DNA of 64,000 nucleotides from NCBI GenBank assembly GCA_024682075.1, contig JAIKZQ010000048.1, forward strand, positions 1 to 64,000. The letters run 5' to 3'. Below the pieces are notes generated by a model. The model had not been told where the DNA came from, did not search any database, and saw only the letters and a program-made list of their open reading frames with translations. This stretch comes from Lachnospiraceae bacterium (lineage in GTDB: Bacteria; Bacillota; Clostridia; Lachnospirales; Lachnospiraceae). Below, piece after piece: positions 45,741 to 54,237 of the stretch. The stretch's first letter is position 1; every line of letters starts with the position of its first letter. A program made the translations under genes and the position numbers.

Positions 45741-47426
45741 ATGGATGTTAATTCCTCAACCAAAATAAGGATCGGTGACCTGATGGTCAAAGCCGGATAC
45801 ATTGACGAGGCACAGCTCGCCGATGCTCTCCAGGCACAAAAGGAATCCAAGAAAAGACTCGGAGAGATACTGGTAGATAAGGGATATGTGTCCGAGACAC
45901 AGATGCTCTACACCCTCGCAAGCCGCATGGGGCTCGAAGTCGTGGATCTCTCCACATACCCCGTCGACAGCAATGCGGTCAAGACCATTCCCAGCCAGAT
46001 GGCAAAGGGATATCTCATGCTCCCTGTTGCTTTCAGGGAAGGAACTCTCGTTGTTGCGGTCAACGATCCCCTCGATTTCATCAAGATAGAGGACGTCAGA
46101 CAGACCAGCGGAATGAGTGTCGAGACCGTCCTGGCCGAGCGTGCCGCGATCGAAAATGCGATTAACTATTACTACGCTGAGGTCCAGACCAAGCGTGCGG
46201 CTCAGTCGGCTAACGAGCAGGCCGTGTCATCGGAAGTTCGTGAGATGGTCATCGATGCAGGTGCCGGTGCGGACGACACCCCCATCATCAACCTGGTAAA
46301 CTCGCTTCTCGACAAGGCATACCAGGACAACGCATCCGACGTTCATATCGAGCCCTTTGAAAAAGAGATACACGTCCGTCTGAGAATGGACGGTGCGCTC
46401 ATCGATTACATGACGCTCCAGAAAAACGTTCAGGGTTCGCTCATCGCACGTATCAAGATCATGTCCGAGCTGGACATCGCAGAAAAAAGAGTTCCTCAGG
46501 ACGGACACTTCCGTATCAAGATAAGGGATCAGATCGTAAACGTCCGTGTATCCGTCATCCCGACCGTTTTCGGTGAAAAGGTCGTCATGAGAATACTCGC
46601 CGGCAATTCCCAGATAGACAATGCCGGAACATTCGGAATGGAACCGGAAAATTACGAGAAGTTCACAAGGATGCTCAAATCCCCGAACGGTCTCATTTAT
46701 ATCACTGGACCTACCGGATCCGGTAAGACCACGACCCTGTACATGGCACTTGCTTCTCTTTCCGACAGGCAGGTCAACATCGCAACCATCGAAGACCCTG
46801 TCGAGAAGAACTTAAACCGCCTTAACCAGATGCAGGTACACCCCACCGCAGGACTTACTTTCGATGTCGGATTAAGGGCACTCTTAAGACAGGACCCCGA
46901 TATCATAATGGTCGGTGAGACCCGTGACTCCGAAACGGCCAGCATCTCCCTGAGAGCCGCTATCACAGGTCACCTCGTTCTCTCCACGCTCCATACGAAC
47001 GATGCCGTATCCACCATAATCAGACTCATCGACATGGGTGCCGAGCCTTATCTTCTGTCCTCCGCCCTGGTAGGCTCCATCGCCCAGAGACTCATGAGAA
47101 AGGTATGTCCTTATTGCAGCCAGGTCACCGGGCTCGATGAATACCAGGAGGCCTTTGCCGGAAGACCGATGCCTAATGCCAGAACCGCAGTAGGATGTGC
47201 AAAATGCCACGGAACCGGATACAGCGGACGTATCGCCGTACATGAAGTCCTCTACGTGGACAGAAGCATCAGAAAGCTCATATCGGATGGTGCCGGAGCC
47301 GATGAGATCAAGAAATATGCTGTTGAGCAGCAGGGAATGAAGACCCTTAAGCAGGCAGGACTCGACCTTGTGGAAAAAGGAATCACCACTATGGAAGAAC
47401 TTGAAAAAATAGCGTATAATGAATAA
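45741..47426 (+). CDS. pilB: Type IV pilus assembly ATPase PilB/GspE
   Basis: A 561-residue secretion ATPase. The N-terminal MshEN-type domain (GDLMVKAGYIDEAQLADAL) is followed by the ATPase with Walker A GPTGSGKTTTLY (about 322), the Asp box IATIEDPVE, Walker B-like RQDPDIIMVGETRD and the His box LSTLHTNDAV. Four Cys in CPYC and CAKCHGTG bind zinc. It powers pilus extension. GGAGG precedes the ATG. No retraction ATPase PilT is present nearby. Confidence 0.95.
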   Translation: MDVNSSTKIRIGDLMVKAGYIDEAQLADALQAQKESKKRLGEILVDKGYVSETQMLYTLASRMGLEVVDLSTYPVDSNAVKTIPSQMAKGYLMLPVAFREGTLVVAVNDPLDFIKIEDVRQTSGMSVETVLAERAAIENAINYYYAEVQTKRAAQSANEQAVSSEVREMVIDAGAGADDTPIINLVNSLLDKAYQDNASDVHIEPFEKEIHVRLRMDGALIDYMTLQKNVQGSLIARIKIMSELDIAEKRVPQDGHFRIKIRDQIVNVRVSVIPTVFGEKVVMRILAGNSQIDNAGTFGMEPENYEKFTRMLKSPNGLIYITGPTGSGKTTTLYMALASLSDRQVNIATIEDPVEKNLNRLNQMQVHPTAGLTFDVGLRALLRQDPDIIMVGETRDSETASISLRAAITGHLVLSTLHTNDAVSTIIRLIDMGAEPYLLSSALVGSIAQRLMRKVCPYCSQVTGLDEYQEAFAGRPMPNARTAVGCAKCHGTGYSGRIAVHEVLYVDRSIRKLISDGAGADEIKKYAVEQQGMKTLKQAGLDLVEKGITTMEELEKIAYNE

Positions 47427-47436
47427 AGAGATTTCT

Positions 47437-47479
47437 GCCGATATAATACTCAGAGAGAGATAATCTCAAACACATCGGC
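47437..47479 (+). promoter_or_regulatory. Intercistronic hairpin between pilB and the major pilin gene
   Basis: GCCGAT (47437-47442) and ATCGGC (47474-47479) enclose an inner palindrome GAGAT-A-ATCTC. TATAAT boxes occur at 47415-47420 and 47442-47447 but lack clear -35 boxes. It may be an RNA processing or stabilising element, or part of a separate promoter that raises pilin expression. Confidence 0.4.
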
Positions 47480-47525
47480 CAAAGAATTCAATAACAGGCA
47501 ATATTATTACCAGGAGGAAATAATA

Positions 47526-47951
47526 ATGAAAAAGAACAACAAAGGCTTTACTCTTGTAGAACTTATCGTCGTGTTGGTCATTCTCGCAATACTGGCAGCT
47601 ATCCTTGTACCCACTCTTCTGGGATACATTGACAGAGCAAGATCAGAGAAGGATTTCTCCACCGCCCAGACCGTAAGAGTTGCAGCACAGGCAGCAATCG
47701 ACCAGGCATACGGTGACGGTGTCAAGACCGTTGCATCAGGCACAAACAGCGCATGCACATCCATCGACACTATGTCCGGCGTAATCGCTAATACCACCAC
47801 AACATACGGTGATATCGTCTTCACCCTCTCAGGTGTAGATACAGCTAAGGTTACTGCATTTTCGTTTGATTACTCAAACGGAATCATAACCAAGGGAAGC
47901 GTAACAATTAGCGGTCATGAATACAAGCTTGAAAACGGTGCTTGGAAATAA
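47526..47951 (+). CDS. pilA: Major type IV pilin
   Basis: A 141-residue pilin of typical size. MKKNNKG/FTLVELIVVLVILAILAAI has the short basic leader, Gly-Phe cleavage site and Glu5. The mature protein has the N-terminal alpha helix (YIDRARSEKDFSTAQTVR) and a beta-rich C-terminus. AGGAGG gives the strongest ribosome site in the operon, fitting the main structural subunit. It is the last pilus gene, with a terminator 32 nt after its stop. No prepilin peptidase gene is in the window. Confidence 0.9.
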   Translation: MKKNNKGFTLVELIVVLVILAILAAILVPTLLGYIDRARSEKDFSTAQTVRVAAQAAIDQAYGDGVKTVASGTNSACTSIDTMSGVIANTTTTYGDIVFTLSGVDTAKVTAFSFDYSNGIITKGSVTISGHEYKLENGAWK

Positions 47952-47982
47952 GCCGGTACAGAAAATATCTTAGGTAATACTG

Positions 47983-48013
47983 AAAGGGTCTGTCGCAATG
48001 CGACAGACCCTTT
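47983..48013. terminator. Terminator of the pilus operon
   Basis: AAAGGGTCTGTCGC (47983-47996) pairs perfectly with GCGACAGACCCTTT (48000-48013), then TT on the plus strand. It also lies just past the stop of the minus-strand YhfC gene. Confidence 0.92.
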
Positions 48014-48033
48014 TTCATCCCTATAAAGCATTA

Positions 48034-48900
48034 TCAGGATTCCGCTTCGATTGTCTTTACGTCATCAGTCACGTCTTTCTTATAAAGCAGGAAGTATGCT
48101 CCGAAAAATTCCAGCACTCCCATGACCGTCACGACTGCTTCCAGCTGCCAGTCCGAAAGGGTAAGAACACCCGACATCGAAAGACCTGCTATCATGTCCA
48201 TTGCGGTATGAAGGATTATCGCAAGCGGATAGAGCCAGAATTTCTTCTTATCCTTGCATGCATAGAATACGATGATCGATGCTCCGGTATGGAACAGAAA
48301 CGCCCAGATCCTTTCATACATGTTTATTATCAGTGAAACGAATGAGAACGCCGATAACTGTGCCGGGATTGCAAGCAGAGAGTCGACCTGTTCGGGGGCT
48401 ACGGCCTGTACCTGTTCCACGGTCGCAGAAAATGCGCCTGAATTGATCATAAGAGCATAAGTGACATAGTTAATATATGCAAGCCCGAGGATAAAAATTA
48501 TTTCAAATCCGCCATGTCCAATGCCGTATGAGATCGAAGTTTCCCTGTTTCTTCTTTTCTTCAGGAGAGTCTTAAAAGCCACAAACCTGCCGGTCTCCTC
48601 GAAGACCCCGGGAAAGAGGCCTACCAGGAATGCCCACAGTACCGGTCTTGCGTTTATGAATATGCTTGCTTCGTGCTCGTTAAACCCCATGGCAGTCGGG
48701 AATATCAGCACGTTCTGGATGATCTTCTCCACCATGACAAAGACGAAGAACGTAGCTGCACCGATGAGGATGGTGGTGAATTTCTCTTTTTTCTTAACTG
48801 TCCATAAGATCCATATAAGCACCGGAACAACAATGAAAATTGTCGCTCCGAGGACCATAAGAGCAATATTTCCTGTCGAAATCTTTTCAAATTCATACAT
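48034..48900 (-). CDS. YhfC family glutamic-type intramembrane protease
   Basis: A 288-residue multi-pass membrane protein. Helices contain FPGVFEETGRFVAF (EExxR), GIGHGGFEIIFIL and LHTAMDMIAG, the three catalytic motifs of CAAX-protease-like glutamic membrane peptidases of the YhfC type. The start at 48900 is preferred since GGGAG is 9 nt away; the ATG at 48909 touches the ribosome site. It is the third gene of an operon with an ArsR-type repressor and an SdpI-like protein, a context of immunity or membrane-stress functions. Confidence 0.85.
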   Translation of the reverse strand: MYEFEKISTGNIALMVLGATIFIVVPVLIWILWTVKKKEKFTTILIGAATFFVFVMVEKIIQNVLIFPTAMGFNEHEASIFINARPVLWAFLVGLFPGVFEETGRFVAFKTLLKKRRNRETSISYGIGHGGFEIIFILGLAYINYVTYALMINSGAFSATVEQVQAVAPEQVDSLLAIPAQLSAFSFVSLIINMYERIWAFLFHTGASIIVFYACKDKKKFWLYPLAIILHTAMDMIAGLSMSGVLTLSDWQLEAVVTVMGVLEFFGAYFLLYKKDVTDDVKTIEAES

Positions 48901-48905
48901 ACCGG

Positions 48906-49634
48906 TCATCTCCCTTCTCCCGCATTATCGTTCGTTTTTTCAATCACATAAATCCTATGAGCATACACAAGTGTGGCTATTGTTATTAATATCACCATTC
49001 CCACGGTAACTGCCATTGCATGCACGGGATTATCCATGACAAGAGCCATGATCAGTGCCAAGACACCGGCGATCATCATGAGGATCGCACCGAAGCGGTT
49101 GCTCTTTTTCCAGGTATTATCGTTGTACTGTGTCCAGCCGCATCTGAATCCCACAAGAGCGTTCCTGCGTGTCCTGGTCATGATGTTTCCGAGAACTATG
49201 AACAGCACTCCCATCATCACACAGATGATCCTTTCGGAATTGATGCTGGGGGTTTCACTTCCTGTCTTAACCATTTGGGTAGTGGAACACAGAATGGAAA
49301 CATAGGCCACTCCCGAAAAGACTGCCATGATGATACCTGCAATTGATGCAACCTTAGCGTTAGTGGTACATTCCGCTTTGGTTTTCTCATCTTCTGCCTT
49401 TGCCCCCTTTTTCTCGAAGAAAGTTATGACAAAGTGCATGGACAGAGTCATGGCAAGTAATGTGAAGACAACTATCAGCTCTTCATATTTTGATCCCCAT
49501 CTGTCGACATTGCCGTTTATGTCAAAATGCATCGGTACATTATCAGGCATGCCCGGAAGAATCACCGCCGTTACGGCTGAAGGGATCAGGGCTATGATCC
49601 ACATTATGGATTTATATATTCCGTTTTTCTTCAT
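48906..49634 (-). CDS. SdpI family protein (DUF1648 + SdpI)
   Basis: A 242-residue membrane protein with about six helices. The N-terminal DUF1648-type part (LPGMPDNVPMHFDINGNVDRWG) is followed by the SdpI signature RTRRNALVGFRCGWTQYNDNTWKKSNRF. In Bacillus SdpI gives immunity to the SdpC toxin and sequesters SdpR. GGAGG lies 6 nt before ATG 49634. The start overlaps the repressor stop (ATGA). No sdpABC toxin genes are seen, so it may protect against foreign toxins. Confidence 0.9.
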   Translation of the reverse strand: MKKNGIYKSIMWIIALIPSAVTAVILPGMPDNVPMHFDINGNVDRWGSKYEELIVVFTLLAMTLSMHFVITFFEKKGAKAEDEKTKAECTTNAKVASIAGIIMAVFSGVAYVSILCSTTQMVKTGSETPSINSERIICVMMGVLFIVLGNIMTRTRRNALVGFRCGWTQYNDNTWKKSNRFGAILMMIAGVLALIMALVMDNPVHAMAVTVGMVILITIATLVYAHRIYVIEKTNDNAGEGR

Positions 49635-49897
49635 TTCTTCCCTCCGAATTGGCCTATCCACAGGATCAGCTCCTGAAAGACCGAAGCATTGATCTCGTAA
49701 TAGATGAAGTTCTTCTGCTTGTACTCTATTATCAGGTCCGCATCCTTAAGGAGCTTAAGGTGATATGAAAGTGCTGCAGGTGTGACACCGAGCCTCTCCG
49801 CTATCTCACCGGCATTCATTCGTCCGTCTTTGAGCATCTCGAGGATGTCACGCCTTTGCTTATCGGACAGCACTTTAAAGATATTCGTTTCTCCCAT
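49631..49897 (-). CDS. ArsR-family repressor, SdpR-like
   Basis: An 88-residue winged-helix protein. IFKVLSDKQRRDILEML, AGEIAERLGVTPAALSYHLK (recognition helix) and the wing DLIIEYKQKNFIYYEIN are typical of SdpR/ArsR. No metal-binding Cys is present, so it is not a metal sensor; release by the membrane protein, as in SdpI/SdpR, is plausible. It is the first gene of the operon, and two AT-rich palindromes (49929-49948 and 49993-50014) flank its promoter and are likely its operators. Confidence 0.9.
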   Translation of the reverse strand: MGETNIFKVLSDKQRRDILEMLKDGRMNAGEIAERLGVTPAALSYHLKLLKDADLIIEYKQKNFIYYEINASVFQELILWIGQFGGKK

Positions 49898-49928
49898 TAT
49901 CCGTGCTGCCTCCTTTCTGATTCAAAAG

Positions 49929-49948
49929 CTATTTAAAAAAATTTTTAA
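49929..49948. promoter_or_regulatory. Candidate SdpR-like operator 1
   Basis: CTATTTAAAAAAATTTTTAA is an imperfect palindrome between the promoter and the repressor gene. It closely resembles the element at 49993-50014. Confidence 0.55.
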
Positions 49949-49960
49949 TCACTTGAGACG

Positions 49961-49989
49961 ATATTATATCCGGGGCAGGCCGGTGTCAA
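49961..49989 (-). promoter_or_regulatory. Promoter of the sdpR-like operon
   Basis: On the minus strand a perfect TTGACA (49989-49984) and, after 17 nt, TAATAT (49966-49961); an overlapping TATAAT is 15 nt away. The two AT-rich palindromes lie on either side. Confidence 0.65.
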
Positions 49990-49992
49990 GAA

Positions 49993-50014
49993 CTATTTAA
50001 AAATAATTTTAAAT
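49993..50014. promoter_or_regulatory. Candidate SdpR-like operator 2
   Basis: CTATTTAAAAATAATTTTAA followed by AT, directly upstream of the -35 box. Centre-to-centre distance from operator 1 is about 65 bp, or six helical turns. Confidence 0.55.
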
Positions 50015-50038
50015 TGTCCTTACAGGTAGTGCATGCAT

Positions 50039-50073
50039 GAGGTGCAAAAAGGGACGGTTCTTTTCTGCACCTC
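50039..50073. repeat. REP-like extragenic palindrome (copy 2)
   Basis: GAGGTGCA (50039-50046) and TGCACCTC (50066-50073) enclose AAAAGGGACGGTTCTTTT, an 18-base core identical to that of copy 3 at 54238-54270. Confidence 0.6.
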
Positions 50074-50101
50074 CCCTTTGCAACTTCAAGACAGAAAAAA
50101 G

Positions 50102-50126
50102 CCCCGGAGATGAAGTCTCTCCGGGG
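50102..50126 (-). terminator. Terminator of the thuA operon
   Basis: CCCCGGAGA (50102-50110) pairs with TCTCCGGGG (50118-50126); on the minus strand it is followed by CTTTTTTCTG. Confidence 0.88.
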
Positions 50127-50135
50127 TATCTGTAC

Positions 50136-50837
50136 TTATAAAGCCACATTGTCTTCCGGTTCCGAAAGTCTTGTATGCTGCATCGCCCATCTTACGGCAT
50201 TTTTCAGGATCCTGCCGATCGCAGGATCATCATATACCCTGCATTCTTCGTGTCCGGGCTGGAAGTAGAATATCCGGCCATAGCCTCTTGTGAAGGTGCA
50301 TCCGCTCCTGAATACCGCACCGCCCTCAAACCATCCGATAAAAACAATTTCATCCGGCTTGGGGATTGAGAAAGGCTCGCTGTACATCTCCTCTTCGGGC
50401 AGATCTATGCAGAGTGGAACGCCTTCTGCAATGGGATGTGAGGGATTGACGCAGAAAAGTTTCTCATGATCGCCGTGTCTCCATCCGAGCGTGCAGGGAG
50501 TTCCCATCAGTCTCCTGAACACCTTACTGAAGTGCGCGGAATGCAAAGCTATCAGCCCCATACCGCTGTGCACGTGCCTGATCACGCGCATCACCGTTTC
50601 ATCGGTCACATCATCCTGTCTTGCGTGGCTCCACCAGATCAGCACGTCGGTATCCTGCAACACCTCCTCGGAAAGCCCCTGATCGGGCTCATCCAATGTC
50701 GCACACCTGACGATCATGTCGGTTTCTTCAGACAAAACAGTCTTAAGTGCACCGTGAATCCCCTCGGGATAAATATCTCTTATCGCGGGGATCGTTCTCT
50801 CGTGTTCGTACTCATTCCAGACGGTAACCTTTATCAT
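50136..50837 (-). CDS. ThuA-domain protein
   Basis: A 233-residue protein of the ThuA (glutamine amidotransferase-like) family. VTVWNEYEHER, DVLIWWSHARQDDV, GMGLIALHSAHFSKVF, LGWRHGDHEKLFCV and GRIFYFQPGHEE match the trehalose-utilisation protein ThuA, whose relatives act on sugars. Full family length. The start overlaps the upstream TIM-barrel stop (ATGA, 50834-50837), so both act together, probably in conversion of an unidentified sugar derivative. It is the last gene of the operon. Confidence 0.88.
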   Translation of the reverse strand: MIKVTVWNEYEHERTIPAIRDIYPEGIHGALKTVLSEETDMIVRCATLDEPDQGLSEEVLQDTDVLIWWSHARQDDVTDETVMRVIRHVHSGMGLIALHSAHFSKVFRRLMGTPCTLGWRHGDHEKLFCVNPSHPIAEGVPLCIDLPEEEMYSEPFSIPKPDEIVFIGWFEGGAVFRSGCTFTRGYGRIFYFQPGHEECRVYDDPAIGRILKNAVRWAMQHTRLSEPEDNVAL

Positions 50838-51628
50838 CGTATTCTCCCGAGAAGATAGTCAGCAGATCTCTTAATGTTATCGGAATAAGAAGCCGCTCCG
50901 AAAAACTCAGCCATCACAAATCCGTCATAGCCTATCCCTTTCAATTCATCTATGAGCCCGCTCATGGGAATATCTCCCTCTCCAACGGCACAGGGCCAGA
51001 GCAGGCGCCCGTCAGGGCACTCCTTCGGATCTCCTTTTCCCACAGCACTCCACAATCTGTCCTTCAGATGAACATGCACTGTCCGTGAAAAGAATTCATC
51101 CCCGGCTTCAATGACATCATCACCGCTGAAGACAAAGTTCCCGGTATCAAATGCAACTTTCAGATCAGGGATAGCATCCAGAAATACCTTCATTCCCTTT
51201 ATAGTGGCGATCGGACTTAAAGCATCATCATAATCCTCAATGGTAAGGATCAGTCCGTTATCCCCGGCAAGTTCGCTGAGTCTGCTCATGCCTTCGATCA
51301 TGCGCTTCAGTTCTTCGTCCCTGTTTCCGCCTCTGCCGAACAGACCGGGGATTGCCATGATCTTGCTCGAACCAAGTTCCTTTGCAAAGCGGATATGCTC
51401 TATCATGCGGTCTTCATCGATGCCGTCTTTCCATCTGTATTGCCTGTAGATGCTGCTTGCTGCGATCCCCTGCTTCTTCAGATATTCCGTGCCGTCAAGA
51501 TCGTCCGCATCAAGTTCCGCACCTTCATAACCGGTTTCCCTGAGCCAGGCGAGAGTCTTTTCAAGAGATTCCCCGCGTTCCGCAGATGCCAGTTTTATAT
51601 GATGAAAAAACGTCCCCAAATGAAGCAT
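50834..51628 (-). CDS. Sugar phosphate isomerase/epimerase-like TIM barrel protein
   Basis: A 264-residue xylose-isomerase-like TIM barrel (AP endonuclease 2 superfamily). Conserved segments are GYEGAELDADDL, GSSKIMAIPGLF, LILTIEDYDD with metal Glu, VAFDTGNFVFSGDD, VHVHLKDR and DGFVMAEFFGA. Such enzymes isomerise or epimerise sugars or polyols with divalent metal. ATG 51628 is preferred because GGAGGT lies just upstream; an in-frame ATG at 51673 lacks this. Co-transcribed with ThuA and the nitroreductase. Confidence 0.85.
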   Translation of the reverse strand: MLHLGTFFHHIKLASAERGESLEKTLAWLRETGYEGAELDADDLDGTEYLKKQGIAASSIYRQYRWKDGIDEDRMIEHIRFAKELGSSKIMAIPGLFGRGGNRDEELKRMIEGMSRLSELAGDNGLILTIEDYDDALSPIATIKGMKVFLDAIPDLKVAFDTGNFVFSGDDVIEAGDEFFSRTVHVHLKDRLWSAVGKGDPKECPDGRLLWPCAVGEGDIPMSGLIDELKGIGYDGFVMAEFFGAASYSDNIKRSADYLLGRIR

Positions 51629-51669
51629 ATTTACCTCCGCTTCCGAGATCAACGTGTAATGACAGGGAA

Positions 51670-52341
51670 TCAAATAGCCATATCCCTTCCGGAACCGATC
51701 TCAAAATGACATTTCACTATTCCCAGATCCACCTGTCCCAGCATCATCGCCTTATCGACAAATTCCACTGTTTCATCGGATCCGTACTTTATCAGAAACT
51801 TCTGCTGGTTTACGGCAGTCGGGGCAAGGAGCGCCATCTCGACACCCTTTTTGAACCACTCGGGAGCATCGTCCGAAGCCTCTGTCACCTGCTCTGCGGT
51901 TTTTGACTTATGCGGCGTGCCCTGTTCTTTTCCGTATCCGATCGCTATTGAGATGACAAGCCTTTCTCCGTCGGCGATCTCAGCACCGATATTCCTGCGG
52001 TTAAATGTTCCGGCCCAGCAGGTGTTCAGTCCGAGCTTCTGGGCATACAGCACGAGTTTTTCACCGTAATACCCTACGCGCTGATCCAGGTCATCGGAAT
52101 CCGCGCCCACACATGCTATGACACTCGGGGCCGAGCCCAGTCCCATTGCCCTGTTTAGAAGTCTGTTGTATGTGCTGCCGGCATCCTCAATGAACTGAAG
52201 ATGAAGATTCCCTGACAAGTTAAGCTCGTCTATCTTTCTTTTCAGCAGATTAACCTTTTCATCTTCAATCCTGTCGGGAAGATAGTTTCGCACCGAATGT
52301 CTGGCCAGGATCGCTTCAATGTCGTTCATTTCAATATTCAT
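51670..52341 (-). CDS. Nitroreductase family protein
   Basis: A 223-residue FMN-dependent nitroreductase-like protein. RHSVRNYLPDRIEDEKVNLL carries the N-terminal phosphate-binding Arg/Ser pattern, and GYYGEKLVLYAQKLGLNTCW is the dimer/flavin helix; the C-terminal LLAPTAVNQQKFLI repeats a second half as in the 'TM nitroreductase' subgroup. No signal or membrane segments. GGAGG is 7 nt before the ATG. It starts the three-gene operon with TIM barrel and ThuA. Confidence 0.88.
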   Translation of the reverse strand: MNIEMNDIEAILARHSVRNYLPDRIEDEKVNLLKRKIDELNLSGNLHLQFIEDAGSTYNRLLNRAMGLGSAPSVIACVGADSDDLDQRVGYYGEKLVLYAQKLGLNTCWAGTFNRRNIGAEIADGERLVISIAIGYGKEQGTPHKSKTAEQVTEASDDAPEWFKKGVEMALLAPTAVNQQKFLIKYGSDETVEFVDKAMMLGQVDLGIVKCHFEIGSGRDMAI

Positions 52342-52498
52342 TTATGGTCCTCCAATCAAATGATCAACTGATATCATTCTATGACCTCAGTCCGGACAAT
52401 ACATTTATCATATTGTACGACACGGGTAGATTATTTACCATTTTTTGCCAAATATAAAATCGTAAACCAAAGGTTCAAATAATAACATTTGCTTTGCG

Positions 52499-52527
52499 TT
52501 GACGACTCAAAGATCAAAATGTATTAT
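52499..52527 (+). promoter_or_regulatory. Promoter of the nucleobase permease gene
   Basis: TTGACG (52499-52504), 17-nt spacer, TATTAT (52522-52527). The leader is about 55 nt with a small GTAC-GAAAA-GTAC hairpin. The rest of the 247-bp divergent gap shows no riboswitch that I can recognise. Confidence 0.6.
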
Positions 52528-52588
52528 ATCTTTGGTACGAAAAGTACTATATCTTGTATTTTCAATTTCATATCCACAGGAGGAGACT

Positions 52589-54148
52589 ATGTCAGACACA
52601 AAATCGCAAGTCCTCGGCGAACAGGGCATTTATAATGCCAAAGAACTGGGAACACCCAAGATGCTCGTGCTCGGTTTGCAGCACATGTTCGCAATGTTCG
52701 GTTCCACCGTTCTGGTTCCTCTCATCACAGGCCTGAGCGTCTCAGCTACACTGCTCTTTGCCGGCCTCGGAACCCTGCTTTTCCACCTTATCACCAAGAA
52801 GAAGGTTCCTGCTTTCCTTGGCTCCTCCTTCGCATTTCTTACCGGTTACGGCACCATCGCCACCCTCATGATCGCAAGGCAGCAGTTCACCACCGCTGAA
52901 GCACTCGATGCCGCAAAAGAAGGCGGATTGCTGTTCTCCAAGTCACAGCTTCTTCCTTATGCGTGCTTCGGAGTAGCACTTGCAGGTCTCCTCTATCTCG
53001 TGCTTGCACTTCTCTTCAAATTGTTCGGTGCAACTCACGTAATGAAGTTCTTCCCTCCTATTGTCACAGGTCCCATCATCATTTCGATCGGACTTATCCT
53101 TTCACAGTCTGCCATCAACAGCTGCTCCAGCAACTGGCCCATCGCTCTTGTTGCAATACTTACCATAATCATCTGCAACATCTGGGGCAAGGGCATGGTC
53201 AAGATCCTTCCCATCCTCATCGGAGTCATCGCATCATATATTGTTGCAGCGGTCACCGGAAATGTTGACTTTTCGGGTGTGGCAGCAGCTCCGTGGGTCG
53301 GACTTCCCGTACAGTTCTCCAACACGGTATTCTCACTCTTTTCCGCAGGAAGGGATGCAGGAACGCTTTATCTGCACACTATCGATGCCGAGACAGGTGA
53401 AGTCATCATCTCCAACATGACCAAGGGCGGACTTCTTGTCACCGCAGCGATCACCATCGTTCCCATCGCCATTGCCACAATGATGGAGCACATCGGTGAC
53501 GTATCCGCTATCTCCTCTACCGTAAACCGCAACTTCATCAAGGATCCCGGACTTCACAGAACCCTTACCGGAGACGGACTTGCAACAGCAGTAGCTTCAC
53601 TCTTCGGAGCACCCGCCAACACCACCTACGGTGAAAACACCGGAGTCCTTACTCTCACCAAGGTATTCGATCCTTTCGTCATAAGACTTGCCGCATATTT
53701 TGCGATACTCATGTCATTCTGCCCCAAGTTCTCTGCGATCATCGAAGCAATGCCCTCAGCAACGGTCGGCGGCATCTCCCTTGTGCTCTACGGAATGATC
53801 TCCGCAGTCGGTGTAAGGAACATCGTTGAGACACAGGTAGACTTCACCAAGAGCAGAAACGTCATCGTAGCAGCGATCATCCTCGTTCTTTCGATCGGCA
53901 TCAACTTCTCATCAGCAGGTGCGATCGCATTCAGCGTAGGAAGCGCAAACATTGCTCTTTCAGGTCTTGCAGTCGGTTCCCTTGTAGGAATAATCCTCAA
54001 TGCGATCCTTCCCGGCAAAGATTTCAATTTCAATGAGGACGTAGGCAGTGAAACCGGTGCCGACATGTCGGGGATTAGCGAGAAGGAAATAAAAGAAGAC
54101 AATAAATCCTCAGAGAAAAAGGCTCCCAAGAAAAACAAGAAGAAATAA
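52589..54148 (+). CDS. Uracil/xanthine permease (NCS2 family)
   Basis: A 519-residue transporter with about 12-14 membrane helices. LGLQHMFAMFGSTVLVPLITG, PAFLGSSFAFLTGYG, MMEHIGDVSAISS (carrying the substrate-binding Glu) and GAPANTTYGENTGVLTLTK are hallmark NCS2 motifs, the last close to UraA/PyrP. It imports uracil or xanthine with protons. The C-terminus is a long Lys/Glu-rich tail (KSSEKKAPKKNKKK). ATG 52589 has AGGAGG; there are in-frame codons upstream but none with a ribosome site. Single-gene unit with its own promoter and terminator. Confidence 0.93.
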   Translation: MSDTKSQVLGEQGIYNAKELGTPKMLVLGLQHMFAMFGSTVLVPLITGLSVSATLLFAGLGTLLFHLITKKKVPAFLGSSFAFLTGYGTIATLMIARQQFTTAEALDAAKEGGLLFSKSQLLPYACFGVALAGLLYLVLALLFKLFGATHVMKFFPPIVTGPIIISIGLILSQSAINSCSSNWPIALVAILTIIICNIWGKGMVKILPILIGVIASYIVAAVTGNVDFSGVAAAPWVGLPVQFSNTVFSLFSAGRDAGTLYLHTIDAETGEVIISNMTKGGLLVTAAITIVPIAIATMMEHIGDVSAISSTVNRNFIKDPGLHRTLTGDGLATAVASLFGAPANTTYGENTGVLTLTKVFDPFVIRLAAYFAILMSFCPKFSAIIEAMPSATVGGISLVLYGMISAVGVRNIVETQVDFTKSRNVIVAAIILVLSIGINFSSAGAIAFSVGSANIALSGLAVGSLVGIILNAILPGKDFNFNEDVGSETGADMSGISEKEIKEDNKSSEKKAPKKNKKK

Positions 54149-54180
54149 TCATCAGAAAAAGCATTCATAAGACTTATATG

Positions 54181-54218
54181 TACCCTCTTTGCCGGGCAGC
54201 CGGTAAGGAGGGTATTTT
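54181..54218 (+). terminator. Terminator of the permease gene
   Basis: TACCCTC (54181-54187) pairs with GAGGGTA (54208-54214), with an inner CCGG/CCGG stem, then TTTT. Confidence 0.8.
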
Positions 54219-54237
54219 CATGCAAACGGTATTATGC

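Noticed and set aside
52342..52588. Possible purine riboswitch before the permease
   Set aside because: The leader is only about 55 nt from the best promoter and lacks the conserved three-way junction.
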